Assembly (NCBI RefSeq): GCF_010726085.1
Contig: NZ_AP022560.1
Span: 1,674,001 to 1,738,000 of the forward strand
DNA from: Mycolicibacterium moriokaense
GTDB lineage: Bacteria > Actinomycetota > Actinomycetes > Mycobacteriales > Mycobacteriaceae
DNA length: 64,000 nucleotides
Direction: 5' to 3'
The translations under genes were made by a program, and so were the position numbers. The notes below the pieces were generated by a model, which was given only the letters and a program-made list of their open reading frames with translations, searched no databases and was not told the origin of the DNA. This document shows, piece after piece, positions 34,227-43,443 of this stretch. How positions within the stretch are numbered: position 1 is the stretch's first letter; each line of letters begins with the position of its first letter.

Positions 34227-34883
34227 TTATTTCGGCACCGCGACGTTGAAGCCCTTGATGATCGCCTCGATATCGGGCGCATCCTCGACGGCCTTGTCCG
34301 CGTAGCCCGTCACCGTGAACTGGATGAGGTAGCGCTGGTTGGCCGGCGGTCCTCCCGTCGCGATGACGATGCGGTTGTAGGTGTGCATGCGGGTGCCGTT
34401 GAGGTCGTAGCTGCCCTCGATCATCGCCGACGGGAAACCCTTGAAGTTGTCCATCGACGCATTGAGGCGCTTGAAGTTATCCGACATCTCTGCGTCGACG
34501 TAGCCGTGCTTGATGGCCTCGTTGACGTCGAAGTCGCCGTTGAGCTTGAACACGATCACCATGGCCGTCGGATATGTGGTGCCCTTGGCGATCACCCGGG
34601 TTCCCGGTGACAGGTTGGAGTTGAAGAAGGGCTTCCAGCCCGGCGGCGTCGGGAACGTCACCGTCAGATCGGTGAGCTTGTCCGCAGGAATGGGTTCCCC
34701 GGCCACACCCTTCTGCTCCAGGTAGGTCGCGATCGGCACTGCCGGTTCATCGCTGGCCGAAGTGGTGGTGGTCGTCGTCGAGGACGTCGACCAGATCGAT
34801 TGATAGTCAGGCGCTTCCGGCGCGCAGCCCGATACCGCGAGGACCGCGAGCGCGGCCGCCACCACGCTGTGGCGAACTCTCAC
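34227..34883 (-). CDS. lpqT: Lipoprotein LpqT
   Basis: A 218-residue LpqN/LpqT-family lipoprotein: signal peptide with lipobox VSGC at residues 17-20, a Thr/Ser linker, and the folded domain with FPTPPGWKPF near residue 77. It corresponds to Rv1016c and is related to the lipoprotein at 583-1296. It is the last gene of the glmU-prsA-arsC-lpqT series; its start overlaps the arsC-like stop by 4 bp. Envelope location is sure from the lipobox; function is not known. Confidence 0.92.
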   Translation of the reverse strand: MRVRHSVVAAALAVLAVSGCAPEAPDYQSIWSTSSTTTTTTSASDEPAVPIATYLEQKGVAGEPIPADKLTDLTVTFPTPPGWKPFFNSNLSPGTRVIAKGTTYPTAMVIVFKLNGDFDVNEAIKHGYVDAEMSDNFKRLNASMDNFKGFPSAMIEGSYDLNGTRMHTYNRIVIATGGPPANQRYLIQFTVTGYADKAVEDAPDIEAIIKGFNVAVPK

Positions 34884-35224
34884 AGAATCTCTCGTACCGC
34901 GTCGATCGGCCGGGCCAGCCGAGTGCCCTTCGCGGTCACGACGAATGGGCGCTCGATGAGGATGGGATGTTCGGCCATCGCGTCGAGCAGCTCGTCGTCA
35001 CTGGCATCGGCCAGGCCCAACTCCTTGTACAGCGCTTCCTTCTTGCGTACGGCCGTGCGTACGTCGATGCCCGCGTCCTTGATCATCTTCACGAGCTCGG
35101 CGCGCGTCGGCGGCGTCTTGAGGTACTGCACGACCGTCGGCTCGATGCCGTTGTCCCGCAACAGCTCCAGCGTCTTGCGCGAGGTGGAGCATTTGGGGTT
35201 GTGGAATATGGTCGCGCCGGCCAC
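34880..35224 (-). CDS. ArsC/Spx-family thioredoxin-fold protein (arsenate reductase-like)
   Basis: A 114-residue protein of the glutaredoxin-dependent ArsC family. The active-site cysteine lies in HNPKCSTSR near residue 12, and LIERPFVV is the usual substrate-binding segment near residue 90. No other arsenic gene is nearby, so true arsenate reduction is uncertain; many such proteins are of the YffB/Spx type. It shares one base with the prsA stop (TAGTG) and overlaps lpqT by 4 bp, so all three are translationally linked. As I recall, prsA is followed directly by lpqT in M. tuberculosis, so this gene is an insertion into the operon or was lost there. Confidence 0.88.
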   Translation of the reverse strand: MAGATIFHNPKCSTSRKTLELLRDNGIEPTVVQYLKTPPTRAELVKMIKDAGIDVRTAVRKKEALYKELGLADASDDELLDAMAEHPILIERPFVVTAKGTRLARPIDAVREIL

Positions 35225-36204
35225 TACGCGGATCCGTCGAAAAGGCTTGTGACAGAACCGTTGTCGAACACCGCGCGAATGGTGTTCGCCAGCAGCGGTG
35301 CGATCGAGAGCACAGTCAACTGCGGGAACCGCTTCTCCTCGTCGATCGGCAGCGTGTTGGTGACGATGACCTCACGCGCCCCGCATTCCGCGAGCCGCTG
35401 CGGCGCCGGATCCGACAGCACACCGTGCGTGGCGGCGATGATGACGTCGCGGGCACCGTCTTCGCGCAGCAGATTCACCGCACCCGCGATCGTGCCGCCG
35501 GTGTCGATCATGTCGTCGGTCAGGACGCAGGTCTTGCCCTTCACATCGCCGACGACGCGGTTCGACTTGACCTGGTTGGGCACCAGCGGGTCGCGGGTCT
35601 TGTGGATGAAGGCCAGCGGAACACCGCCGAGCGCGTCGGCCCACTTCTCGGCGACGCGCACGCGGCCTGAGTCGGGAGAGACCACAACCATGTCGTGGTC
35701 GGCGTAGTTGTCGGCGATGTAGCCGGTCAGCAGCTTCTGCGCCCGCATGTGGTCCACAGGGCCGTCGAAGAAGCCCTGGATCTGGTCGGTGTGCAGATCG
35801 ACGCTGACGATCCGGTTCGCGCCCGCGGCCTTGAGCAGGTCGGCGACCAGGCGGGCCGAGATCGGCTCGCGGCCGCGGTGCTTCTTGTCCTGACGGGCGT
35901 AGGGATAGAACGGCAGGATCGCGGTGATCCGCTTGGCGCTGCCGCGCTTGAGCGCGTCGATCATCAGCAGCTGTTCCATCAGCCACTGGTTCAGCGGCGC
36001 CGGATGGGACTGCAGCACGAACGCGTCGCAGCCGCGCACGGACTCGTCGAACCGGACGAAGATCTCGCCGTTGGCGAAGTCGCGAGCCGTCTGCGCGGTG
36101 ACGTGGACGTCGAGCTCTTTGGCGACCTGTTCAGCGAGTTCGGGGTGCGCACGACCCGAGAACAACATCAGATTTTTACGGTTGTCGGTCCACTCGGTGC
36201 CCAC
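35224..36204 (-). CDS. prsA: Ribose-phosphate pyrophosphokinase (PRPP synthetase)
   Basis: A 326-residue enzyme making PRPP from ribose-5-phosphate and ATP for nucleotides, histidine, tryptophan and decaprenylphosphoryl arabinose. Motifs are MLFSGRAHPELAEQVA, the flexible catalytic loop KKHRGREPISAR, the phosphate-binding VVVSPDSGRVRVAEKWA and the PRPP motif VLTDDMIDTGGT. The frame is open to 36282, but GTG 36204 (VGTEWTDNRKN) follows GAGGG and gives the same 326 residues as I recall for M. tuberculosis PrsA. A 74-bp gap separates it from glmU. Confidence 0.95.
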   Translation of the reverse strand: MGTEWTDNRKNLMLFSGRAHPELAEQVAKELDVHVTAQTARDFANGEIFVRFDESVRGCDAFVLQSHPAPLNQWLMEQLLMIDALKRGSAKRITAILPFYPYARQDKKHRGREPISARLVADLLKAAGANRIVSVDLHTDQIQGFFDGPVDHMRAQKLLTGYIADNYADHDMVVVSPDSGRVRVAEKWADALGGVPLAFIHKTRDPLVPNQVKSNRVVGDVKGKTCVLTDDMIDTGGTIAGAVNLLREDGARDVIIAATHGVLSDPAPQRLAECGAREVIVTNTLPIDEEKRFPQLTVLSIAPLLANTIRAVFDNGSVTSLFDGSA

Positions 36205-36278
36205 GGTGCCCTCATTGCTCGGGATCGATATCGGCTCAATCGTACGGGTTGCCAGTTCACCAACACCTGGCAACCGGC

Positions 36279-37748
36279 TCACGGCTTTTCGGGGTCCTGT
36301 TCACCGTTGTTTTCGACGGAGGCTGCGGCCGCGGCGGCCGCAGCCGCGGATCCGGGACGTTTGCGCGCCACCCAGCCCTCGATGTTGCGCTGCGGGCCGG
36401 CCGACACCGCCAGCGCGCCGGGCGGCACGTCCTCTCGCACGACGGTGCCCGCGCCGGTGTAGGCGCCGTCGCCGACGGTCACCGGCGCGACGAACATCGT
36501 GTCGGACCCGGTGCGCACATGGGAGCCGATCGTGGTGCGGCTCTTGTTCTCGCCGTCGTAGTTGACGAACACGCTGGACGCACCGATATTGCTGTGCTCG
36601 CCGATGTCCGCGTCGCCGACGTAGGTCAGGTGCGGCACCTTGGTGCCCGTCCCGATCGTGGAGTTCTTGGTCTCGACGAAGGCGCCGAGCTTGCCCTCGG
36701 CGCCCAGCACGGTGCCGGGCCGCAGGTACGCGAAGGGGCCTACGGCGGCGCCGTTGCCGATCGTGGATTGGCTGCCGTGGGTGCGGACGACCATCGCCTC
36801 GTCGCCGACGGTGACGTCGGTCAGCGTGGTGTCGGGGCCGATCTGGGCGTGGCTGCCGATGCGGGTGGCGCCCAGAAGCTGGGTGCCGGGATAGATGACG
36901 GTGTCGCGGCCGATGGTCACGTCGACGTCGATCCAGGTTGTCGCCGGGTCGGTGATCGTCACCCCGGCGCGCTGGTGTGCGGCGACGATGCGGCGGTTGA
37001 GCTCGGTGCCGAGTTCGGCCAGCTGCACCCGGTCGTTGACGCCTGCGACCAGCATGGCGTCGTCGACGTGTTTGGCGCGCACCACGTGGCCGTCGGACCG
37101 GACGATGGCGATGACGTCGGTCAGGTACTGCTCCTGCTGGGCGTTGTCCGAGCGCAGCCGGCTCAGCGCCGACCGCAGCGCGGTGATGTCGAACGCGTAC
37201 ACCCCGGCGTTGACCTCGGTGATGGCCAGCTGCTGCGGACTGGCATCGGCCTGTTCGACGATGCCGATGACCTCGCGGTCCTGGGTGCGCAGGATGCGGC
37301 CGTAGCCCGTCGGATCTTGGAGCGTCGTCGTGAGGACCGTCGCGGCGGCGGACTCGCCGCTGTGCGTGGTGATCAGATCGGCGAGGGTGTCGGCGTCCAG
37401 CAGCGGGACGTCGCCCGAGGTGACGACGACCGTGCCGGTGAATTCCGCGGGCAGCGCCGTCAGCCCGCATGCGACGGCGTGGCCGGTGCCCAACTGCTGG
37501 TCCTGAACCGCGACGTCGATGCTCCGGCCCAGGTCAGCGGCCAGTTCGTCGATCGCAGGCACCACCTGGTCGCGGTCCTTGCCGACCACCACGACCAGGT
37601 GCTGCGGGGCCGCCTTGGCGACCGCGTGCAGGGCGTGCGACAGCATGCTGCGGCCGGCGAGGGGATGCAGCACCTTCGGGGTGTCGGAGCGCATGCGCGT
37701 GCCGGCACCGGCGGCCAAGACCACGACCGCGGAATCAGGATCGGTCAT
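36279..37748 (-). CDS. glmU: Bifunctional GlmU (uridyltransferase / glucosamine-1-phosphate acetyltransferase)
   Basis: A 489-residue enzyme that acetylates glucosamine-1-phosphate and then makes UDP-GlcNAc, the precursor of peptidoglycan and of the arabinogalactan linker. The N-terminal nucleotidyltransferase domain has [22 protein letters not shown] at residues 11-32. From about residue 260 the protein follows a left-handed beta helix with hexapeptide repeats ([34 protein letters not shown]). The C-terminal tail is Ala-rich. It corresponds to Rv1018c. AGGAGA precedes the ATG. Confidence 0.96.
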   Translation of the reverse strand: MTDPDSAVVVLAAGAGTRMRSDTPKVLHPLAGRSMLSHALHAVAKAAPQHLVVVVGKDRDQVVPAIDELAADLGRSIDVAVQDQQLGTGHAVACGLTALPAEFTGTVVVTSGDVPLLDADTLADLITTHSGESAAATVLTTTLQDPTGYGRILRTQDREVIGIVEQADASPQQLAITEVNAGVYAFDITALRSALSRLRSDNAQQEQYLTDVIAIVRSDGHVVRAKHVDDAMLVAGVNDRVQLAELGTELNRRIVAAHQRAGVTITDPATTWIDVDVTIGRDTVIYPGTQLLGATRIGSHAQIGPDTTLTDVTVGDEAMVVRTHGSQSTIGNGAAVGPFAYLRPGTVLGAEGKLGAFVETKNSTIGTGTKVPHLTYVGDADIGEHSNIGASSVFVNYDGENKSRTTIGSHVRTGSDTMFVAPVTVGDGAYTGAGTVVREDVPPGALAVSAGPQRNIEGWVARKRPGSAAAAAAAAASVENNGEQDPEKP

Positions 37749-37950
37749 TGCGAGTCCATTCTCCTAGGCGCGACTGCGAATCCCTCGACATTTGACGGCG
37801 GCTTTCGTCGTCGGATTCACGTCGGCCTGTGCATAACTAGGCACATTAGCCGTCGAATTGTCAGGCCTCGTTCGCGGCATTCTGCCCATGACCGAGCTGC
37901 AGACACAATTACGCTGGCCGTTCATCGGTCGGTCGTCGTGCGAAAAGGAG

Positions 37951-38022
37951 CTCCGTCGCCAGGACTCGAACCTGAACTATCTGAACCAAAATCAGAGGTG
38001 CTGCCGATTACACCACGACGGA
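37951..38022 (-). tRNA. tRNA-Gln (anticodon TTG)
   Basis: On the minus strand the acceptor arms TCCGTCG and CGACGGA pair over 7 bp, the T arm has GGTTCGAGTCC, and the seven-base anticodon loop TTTTGGT gives anticodon TTG, decoding CAA. The discriminator is G and CCA is not encoded. The 318-bp interval 37749-38066 between glmU and the TetR gene holds this tRNA and no protein gene that I can support. M. tuberculosis also has a tRNA-Gln here, as I recall. Confidence 0.93.
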
Positions 38023-38053
38023 TCGATCAACCCGCGATGTTAGTCGAAGGGCC

Positions 38054-38059
38054 TACCCT
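38054..38059 (+). promoter_or_regulatory. Leaderless -10 element of the TetR gene (TACCCT)
   Basis: TACCCT is followed by 7 nt and the GTG at 38067; there is no ribosome binding site. Confidence 0.55.
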
Positions 38060-38066
38060 GAAACCC

Positions 38067-38732
38067 GTGGCAGTGCCCTCGAAGTCCGATAGCCCGGAAA
38101 GTGGTGTGCGTACGCCCCGCGCCAGGATGACCGGCGCGGAGCGGCGACACCAGCTGATCGACATCGCCCGGTCGTTGTTCGCCGAGCGTGGCTACGAAGG
38201 CACCTCGATCGAGGAGATCGCGCAGCGCGCCAACGTCTCCAAGCCGGTCGTCTACGAGCATTTCGGCGGCAAAGAGGGGCTGTACGCGGTCGTGGTCGAC
38301 CGCGAGATGTCGGCGCTGCTGGACCGCATCACGTCGTCGCTGACCAGGATGACCAACAACCGGTCCCGGCTGCGCATCGAGCGGGTGGCGCTCGCGCTGC
38401 TGACCTACGTCGATGAACGCACCGACGGGTTCCGCATCCTCATCCGCGACTCGCCTGCGGCGATCACGTCGGGCAGCACCTACTCGACCCTGCTCAACGA
38501 GGCCGTCAACCAGGTGTCCTCGATCCTCGCCGGGGACTTCTCGCGCCGCGGCCTGGACCCCGAAATGGCACCGCTGTACGCGCAGGCGCTGGTCGGCTCG
38601 GTCTCGATGACGGCGCAGTGGTGGCTCGATGTGCGGGAACCCAAGAAAGAGGTCGTCGCCGCGCATCTGGTCAACCTGTGCTGGAACGGGCTGATGCATC
38701 TGGAGCACGACCCGCCGCTGCTCGACGAATAA
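38067..38732 (+). CDS. TetR-family transcriptional regulator (Rv1019-type)
   Basis: A 221-residue regulator. The helix-turn-helix is TSIEEIAQRANVSKPVVYEHFGGKEGLYAVV (VVYEHF recognition helix) near residues 50-80, after a 30-residue disordered start. The C-terminal half is a helical ligand domain. Its place between the tRNA-Gln and mfd matches Rv1019. The frame is open far upstream on the opposite strand of glmU; GTG 38067 is set by the leaderless -10 element. Target genes are unknown. A family B palindrome begins 4 bp after the stop. Confidence 0.9.
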   Translation: MAVPSKSDSPESGVRTPRARMTGAERRHQLIDIARSLFAERGYEGTSIEEIAQRANVSKPVVYEHFGGKEGLYAVVVDREMSALLDRITSSLTRMTNNRSRLRIERVALALLTYVDERTDGFRILIRDSPAAITSGSTYSTLLNEAVNQVSSILAGDFSRRGLDPEMAPLYAQALVGSVSMTAQWWLDVREPKKEVVAAHLVNLCWNGLMHLEHDPPLLDE

Positions 38733-38735
38733 CCG

Positions 38736-38788
38736 GCGATTTCGGCGTGCTGGGTACCGCTCAGCGTGACCGAGCACGCCGAAATCGC
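38736..38788. terminator. Stem-loop after the TetR gene (palindrome family B)
   Basis: Arms 38736-38751 and 38773-38788 pair perfectly over 16 bp (GCGATTTCGGCGTGCT). Similar elements occur at 48868-48918 and 49204-49256. It probably ends the TetR transcript before mfd. Confidence 0.7.
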
Positions 38789-38804
38789 AGAATCAGCGCG
38801 CGCA

Positions 38805-38810
38805 TAGGAT
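38805..38810 (+). promoter_or_regulatory. Candidate -10 element of mfd (TAGGAT)
   Basis: TAGGAT lies 9 nt before the mfd ATG at 38820, downstream of the family B stem-loop. The mRNA would be leaderless or have a leader of 2-3 nt. Confidence 0.45.
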
Positions 38811-38819
38811 GGGCGCATC

Positions 38820-41800
38820 ATGACCTTATCGGGGATCAACCGTGCCCAGACCCCGATCGCCGGGCTCGTCGACCTGGCGCTACGGGACCCCTCCCTCCAG
38901 GAGGTCACCGCCCGCGCCGCTGACAGGCCGGTCGATCTCAGCCTCGTCGGACCGGCCAGCGCCCGGGTGTTCGTCGCCAGCGCGCTCGCCGCGACGGGCC
39001 CGCTGCTCGTCGTCACCGCGACCGGACGCGAAGCCGACGACCTGACCGCCGAACTGCGCGGTGTCTTCGGCGACGCCGTCGCTCTGTTCCCCTCCTGGGA
39101 GACGCTCCCGCACGAGCGACTGTCGCCCGGCGTCGACACCGTCGGCGCGCGCCTGATGCTGCTGCGCCGGCTGGCCCACCCCGACGACGAACGTCTCGGC
39201 CCACCGCTGCGCGTCGTCGTGACGACCACCAGGTCGCTATTGCAGCCGATGGCTCCCGACCTCGCCGACATCGAGCCCGTGACGCTGACCGTCGGCGCCG
39301 AGGCCGACTTCGACGCCGTCATCGCCCGGCTCGTCGACCTCGCCTACACCCGCGTCGACATGGTCGGCAAGCGCGGCGAGTTCGCGGTGCGCGGCGGCAT
39401 CCTCGACGTCTTCCCCCCGACCGCCGAGCATCCGATGCGCATCGAGTTCTGGGGCGACGAGGTCTCCGAGATGCGGATGTTCGCCGTCGCCGATCAGCGC
39501 TCGATCCCGGAAATCGAGGTCGACACACTCATCGCCGTCCCGTGCCGGGAGGTGCTGCTGACCGACGACGTCCGCGACCGCGCCGCCAAGTTGGCGGCCG
39601 AACATCCGGTGGGGGACAACACCATTGCCGGCAGCGTGCCCGACATGCTCGCCAAGCTGTCGGAGGGCATTCCCGTCGACGGCATGGAGGCGCTGCTGCC
39701 GCTGTTGCGTCCCACCGACCTGTCGACGCTGACCGCGCATCTTCCCGAGAACACCCCCGTGCTGATCTGCGACCCGGAGAAGGTCCGCACCCGCGCGGCC
39801 GACCTGATCAAGACGGGCCGCGAGTTCCTCGAGGCGTCGTGGTCGACGGCGGCGGTGGGCGGCGACGTGCCGATCGACCTCGAGGCGATGGGCGCCTCGG
39901 GGTTCATCGAGCTCGACGACGCCCGTGCCGCGGCGCGCGAGGGCGGCCATCCGTGGTGGACGCTGAGCCAGCTGTCCGACGAGGACGCGCTGGCGATCGA
40001 CATCCGCCCGGCGCCGTCGGCGCGGGGTCAGCAGTCCAACATCGACGAAATCTTCGCGATGCTGCGCGCCCACGTTGCGACGGGCGGATACGCGGCCGTC
40101 GTCACCCCTGGCACGGGCACCGCGCACCGCGTCATCGAGCAACTTGCTGAATCCGACACTCCCGCAGCCCTTTTGGAGTCGGGTGACGTTCCCAAGGAGG
40201 GCGTCGTCGGGGTGCTGAAGGGTCCGCTGCACGACGGTGTCGTGGTGTCGGGGACGAATCTGGTCATCATCACCGAGACGGATCTGACCGGTAACCGGGT
40301 CGCAGCCGCCGAGGGCAAGCGGCTAGCGGCTAAGCGCCGCAACGTGGTTGACCCGTTGGCGCTGACGGCGGGCGACCTGGTGGTGCACGATCAACACGGC
40401 ATCGGCCGCTTCGTCGAGATGACCGAACGGGTCGTCGGCGGAGCGCGTCGCGAATACCTGGTGCTCGAATACGCATCGAGCAAGCGCGGCGGCGGCACCG
40501 ACAAGCTCTATGTGCCGATGGACTCGCTTGATCAGCTGTCCCGCTACGTCGGCGGGGAAGCGCCGACGCTGAGCCGGCTGGGCGGCAGCGACTGGGCGAA
40601 CACCAAGACCAAGGCGCGCAGGGCGGTTCGTGAGATCGCCGCCGAGCTGGTCTCGTTGTACGCCAAGCGTCAGGCCTCCCCGGGGCACGCGTTTGCGCCC
40701 GACACCCCGTGGCAGGCCGAGATGGAGGACGCGTTCGGGTTCACCGAGACCGTCGACCAGCTCACGGCCATCACCGAGGTCAAGAGCGATATGGAAAAGC
40801 CGGTCCCGATGGACCGGGTGATCTGCGGCGACGTCGGCTACGGCAAGACGGAGATCGCGGTGCGGGCGGCATTCAAGGCGGTGCAGGACGGTAAGCAGGT
40901 CGCGGTGCTGGTGCCGACGACGCTGCTCGCCGATCAGCACCTGCAGACGTTCACCGAGCGGATGGCCGGATTCCCGGTGACGGTAAAGGGGTTGTCCCGC
41001 TTCACCGATCCCGCCGAATCGCGGGCGGTTCTCGAAGGCATGAAGGACGGCTCGGTCGACATCGTGATCGGCACGCACCGGCTGCTGCAGACCGGCGTGA
41101 CGTGGAAAGACCTCGGCTTGGTGGTCGTCGACGAGGAACAGCGTTTCGGTGTCGAGCACAAGGAGCACATCAAGTCGATGCGCACCCACGTCGACGTGCT
41201 GACCATGAGTGCCACCCCGATTCCGCGCACGCTCGAGATGAGCCTCGCCGGCATCCGTGAGATGTCGACGATCCTCACCCCGCCCGAGGAGCGCTACCCG
41301 GTGCTGACGTACGTCGGACCGCATGACGACAAGCAGGTAGCGGCGGCGCTGCGGCGCGAGATGCTGCGCGACGGGCAGGCCTTCTACATCCACAACCGCG
41401 TACGGTCGATCGACCAGGCCGCCGCCAAGGTGAGGGCCCTGGTGCCGGAGGCCCGCGTCGCCGTCGCGCACGGCCAGATGCCCGAGGAACAACTGGAACG
41501 CACGGTCGAGGGTTTCTGGAACCGTGAATTCGACATCCTGGTGTGCACCACGATCGTCGAGACGGGTCTGGACATCTCCAACGCCAACACGTTGATCGTC
41601 GAGCGGGCAGACACTTTCGGGCTGTCGCAGCTGCATCAGCTGCGCGGCAGGGTGGGACGCAGCCGGGAGCGGGGCTACGCGTATTTCCTTTATCCGCCCG
41701 AGGTTCCGCTGACGGAGACGGCCTATGACCGGCTGGCGACGATCGCGCAGAACAACGAACTCGGCGCAGGCATGGCAGTTGCGTTGAAAGACCTCGAGAT

Positions 41801-42455
41801 TCGCGGCGCGGGCAACGTGCTCGGCGCCGAGCAGTCCGGCCACGTCGCCGGCGTCGGCTTTGATCTCTACGTGCGACTGGTCGGCGAGGCCGTGGAGGCC
41901 TATCGGGCCGCCGCAGACGGGAAAACCGTTGCGGCACCTGAAGAACCGAAGGATGTGCGGATCGATCTGCCGGTCGACGCACATCTGCCGCCGGACTACA
42001 TCGGCAGCGACCGGCTGCGGTTGGAGGCCTATCGGCGGCTGGCGGCGGCGGGTGACGACACCGCGGTGGCTGCCGTCGTCGACGAACTCGTCGACCGCTA
42101 TGGCCCGCTGCCCGAACCTGCGCGTCGTTTGGTGGCGGTGGCGCGGCTGCGGCTGTTGTGCCGTCACTACGGTGTCACCGAGCTGAGCACGGTCTCGGAG
42201 GCGACGCTGAAGGTTTCGCCGTTGCAGCTGCTGGATTCGCAGCAGGTGCGACTAAAGCGGTTGTATCCGAGCGCGACGTACCGTGCGACGACGTCGACGG
42301 TGCAGGTGCCGATTCCGCGCGCAGGCGACGGCCTTGCTGCGCCGCGCATCCGTGATCTTGAACTGGTGCAGATGGTCGCGGACCTCCTGGTGGCGCTCGA
42401 CGGGAAACCGCAGGGCAGTGTCGACCTAATTTCGATTCCTGAATCTCCTGCCTGA
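38820..42455 (+). CDS. mfd: Transcription-repair coupling factor Mfd
   Basis: A 1211-residue ATP-dependent translocase that removes RNA polymerase stalled at lesions and recruits UvrA. Domain order: UvrB-like N-terminal modules (about 1-480), the RNA polymerase-interaction domain around residues 500-580 ([15 protein letters not shown]), the RecG-like helicase with Walker [12 protein letters not shown] near residue 670 and DEEQ box (DEEQRFG), motif [19 protein letters not shown], and the C-terminal TRCF domain from about 1040. It corresponds to Rv1020. Confidence 0.97.
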   Translation: MTLSGINRAQTPIAGLVDLALRDPSLQEVTARAADRPVDLSLVGPASARVFVASALAATGPLLVVTATGREADDLTAELRGVFGDAVALFPSWETLPHERLSPGVDTVGARLMLLRRLAHPDDERLGPPLRVVVTTTRSLLQPMAPDLADIEPVTLTVGAEADFDAVIARLVDLAYTRVDMVGKRGEFAVRGGILDVFPPTAEHPMRIEFWGDEVSEMRMFAVADQRSIPEIEVDTLIAVPCREVLLTDDVRDRAAKLAAEHPVGDNTIAGSVPDMLAKLSEGIPVDGMEALLPLLRPTDLSTLTAHLPENTPVLICDPEKVRTRAADLIKTGREFLEASWSTAAVGGDVPIDLEAMGASGFIELDDARAAAREGGHPWWTLSQLSDEDALAIDIRPAPSARGQQSNIDEIFAMLRAHVATGGYAAVVTPGTGTAHRVIEQLAESDTPAALLESGDVPKEGVVGVLKGPLHDGVVVSGTNLVIITETDLTGNRVAAAEGKRLAAKRRNVVDPLALTAGDLVVHDQHGIGRFVEMTERVVGGARREYLVLEYASSKRGGGTDKLYVPMDSLDQLSRYVGGEAPTLSRLGGSDWANTKTKARRAVREIAAELVSLYAKRQASPGHAFAPDTPWQAEMEDAFGFTETVDQLTAITEVKSDMEKPVPMDRVICGDVGYGKTEIAVRAAFKAVQDGKQVAVLVPTTLLADQHLQTFTERMAGFPVTVKGLSRFTDPAESRAVLEGMKDGSVDIVIGTHRLLQTGVTWKDLGLVVVDEEQRFGVEHKEHIKSMRTHVDVLTMSATPIPRTLEMSLAGIREMSTILTPPEERYPVLTYVGPHDDKQVAAALRREMLRDGQAFYIHNRVRSIDQAAAKVRALVPEARVAVAHGQMPEEQLERTVEGFWNREFDILVCTTIVETGLDISNANTLIVERADTFGLSQLHQLRGRVGRSRERGYAYFLYPPEVPLTETAYDRLATIAQNNELGAGMAVALKDLEIRGAGNVLGAEQSGHVAGVGFDLYVRLVGEAVEAYRAAADGKTVAAPEEPKDVRIDLPVDAHLPPDYIGSDRLRLEAYRRLAAAGDDTAVAAVVDELVDRYGPLPEPARRLVAVARLRLLCRHYGVTELSTVSEATLKVSPLQLLDSQQVRLKRLYPSATYRATTSTVQVPIPRAGDGLAAPRIRDLELVQMVADLLVALDGKPQGSVDLISIPESPA

Positions 42456-42683
42456 CCTGGCGTTTTTAGGCTGACCGGGCGGCTTGAATCGGTCGGCACT
42501 GTTAACGCATCGACACGGCGATCCGACATACATAGCGGGGGATCAAGGTATTGCGTTGTCGTCCAAACCGGGGGCGGCGAGATCGCTGGTCATAGGCGGT
42601 CGCGCAATTTCCTAAACCGAAATCACGCGATTGCACCGAAACCGTTGGTGTATGTCGTGGTGACGCAAGGCGAAGGAGTAATT

Positions 42684-43283
42684 ATGCAGTTCAAGAAATT
42701 GGCAGTGACAACGACGATGACCGGTGCACTCGGGCTCGGCGCGCTCGGCCTGGGGGCGGGTTTCGCCCACGCAGTGCCAGAGCCGCCTCCCGTTCCCGTT
42801 CCGTCCGTTCCGGATGTGAATGTGCCGGATATCAACGTTCCGAGTGTGAACGTGCCTGATGTGAATGTTCCGAGTGTGAATGTGCCGGACGTGAATGTTC
42901 CGAGTGTGAACGTGCCTGATGTGAATGTTCCGAGTGTGAATGTGCCTGATGTGAATGTTCCGAGTGTGAATGTGCCTGATGTGAATGTTCCGAGTGTGAA
43001 TGTGCCGGACGTCAACGTGCCCGGCGTCAACGTTCCCGATGCGAACGTGCCGGAGGTGCAGTTCCCTGAGGTGGACGCCCACTTCAACCTGCCGAACGGG
43101 CACATCGCACCGGGTCAGCTGAAGCACACGCCGGTGATCAACGGCGTCCCGAATCCGTTCTTCGGAATCCCGCCTGGCCAGTTGAAGAAGCTGCCGTCGG
43201 TTAACGGGATCGTCAACCCGTTCTTCGATCAGGCGCCGGGTCACTGGGTGATCCCGGATGCTTCGATCGAGCTGGAGTCCTGA
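42684..43283 (+). CDS. Secreted protein with VNVPD/VNVPS pentapeptide repeats
   Basis: A 199-residue exported protein: signal peptide (FKKLAVTTTMTGALGLG..., cleavage near AHA at about residue 30), a Pro-rich start, then about 15 tandem five-residue units alternating VNVPD and VNVPS (residues 44-122), encoded by a 30-bp DNA repeat. The C-terminal 75 residues hold two copies of a PGQLK...NPFF...PG motif. GAAGGAG precedes the ATG. I do not know a function; a surface or cell-wall-bound fibrous protein is possible. It lies between mfd and mazG, which are adjacent in M. tuberculosis as I recall. The 228 bp before it hold no other gene. Confidence 0.8.
   Translation: MQFKKLAVTTTMTGALGLGALGLGAGFAHAVPEPPPVPVPSVPDVNVPDINVPSVNVPDVNVPSVNVPDVNVPSVNVPDVNVPSVNVPDVNVPSVNVPDVNVPSVNVPDVNVPGVNVPDANVPEVQFPEVDAHFNLPNGHIAPGQLKHTPVINGVPNPFFGIPPGQLKKLPSVNGIVNPFFDQAPGHWVIPDASIELES
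42811..43050 (+). repeat. 30-bp tandem direct repeat, about eight units
   Basis: Units of exactly 30 bp begin at 42811, 42841, 42871, 42901, 42931, 42961, 42991 and 43021. The six from 42841 to 43020 are near-identical, differing mainly at CCTGAT/CCGGAC and TGTGAA positions; the first and last are more diverged. Thirty bp is a multiple of three, so gain or loss of units would keep the reading frame and change protein length by ten residues. Confidence 0.9.
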
Positions 43284-43300
43284 GCCACGACATAGGACAC

Positions 43301-43335
43301 GATGGCCGCCTTGCCTTCCCGGCAGGGCGGCCATC
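43301..43335 (+). terminator. Rho-independent-like stem-loop after the repeat protein
   Basis: Arms 43301-43315 and 43321-43335 pair over 15 bp with one G-T pair around a 5-nt loop, 17 bp after the stop. No U-run follows, as is common for mycobacterial terminators. Confidence 0.75.
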
Positions 43336-43443
43336 GCCGGATAGGGCAGCGTTGCCGGTTCTGCCAGCCGAGTCAGGGTCTGACAAGGTGTTGGTATAAC
43401 CGAGGCAGCGATTTCGACGAAGCGCGTGAGGGGGTGTGGCCCG

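Noticed and set aside
36249..38066. Very long open frame in front of the TetR gene
   Set aside because: It is the antisense of glmU and crosses the tRNA-Gln; it is an artefact of high GC content.
42811..43050. Regular 30-bp repeats, at first sight the size of CRISPR repeats
   Set aside because: The units are directly adjacent with no spacers, they code in frame for a signal-peptide protein, and no cas genes are near.
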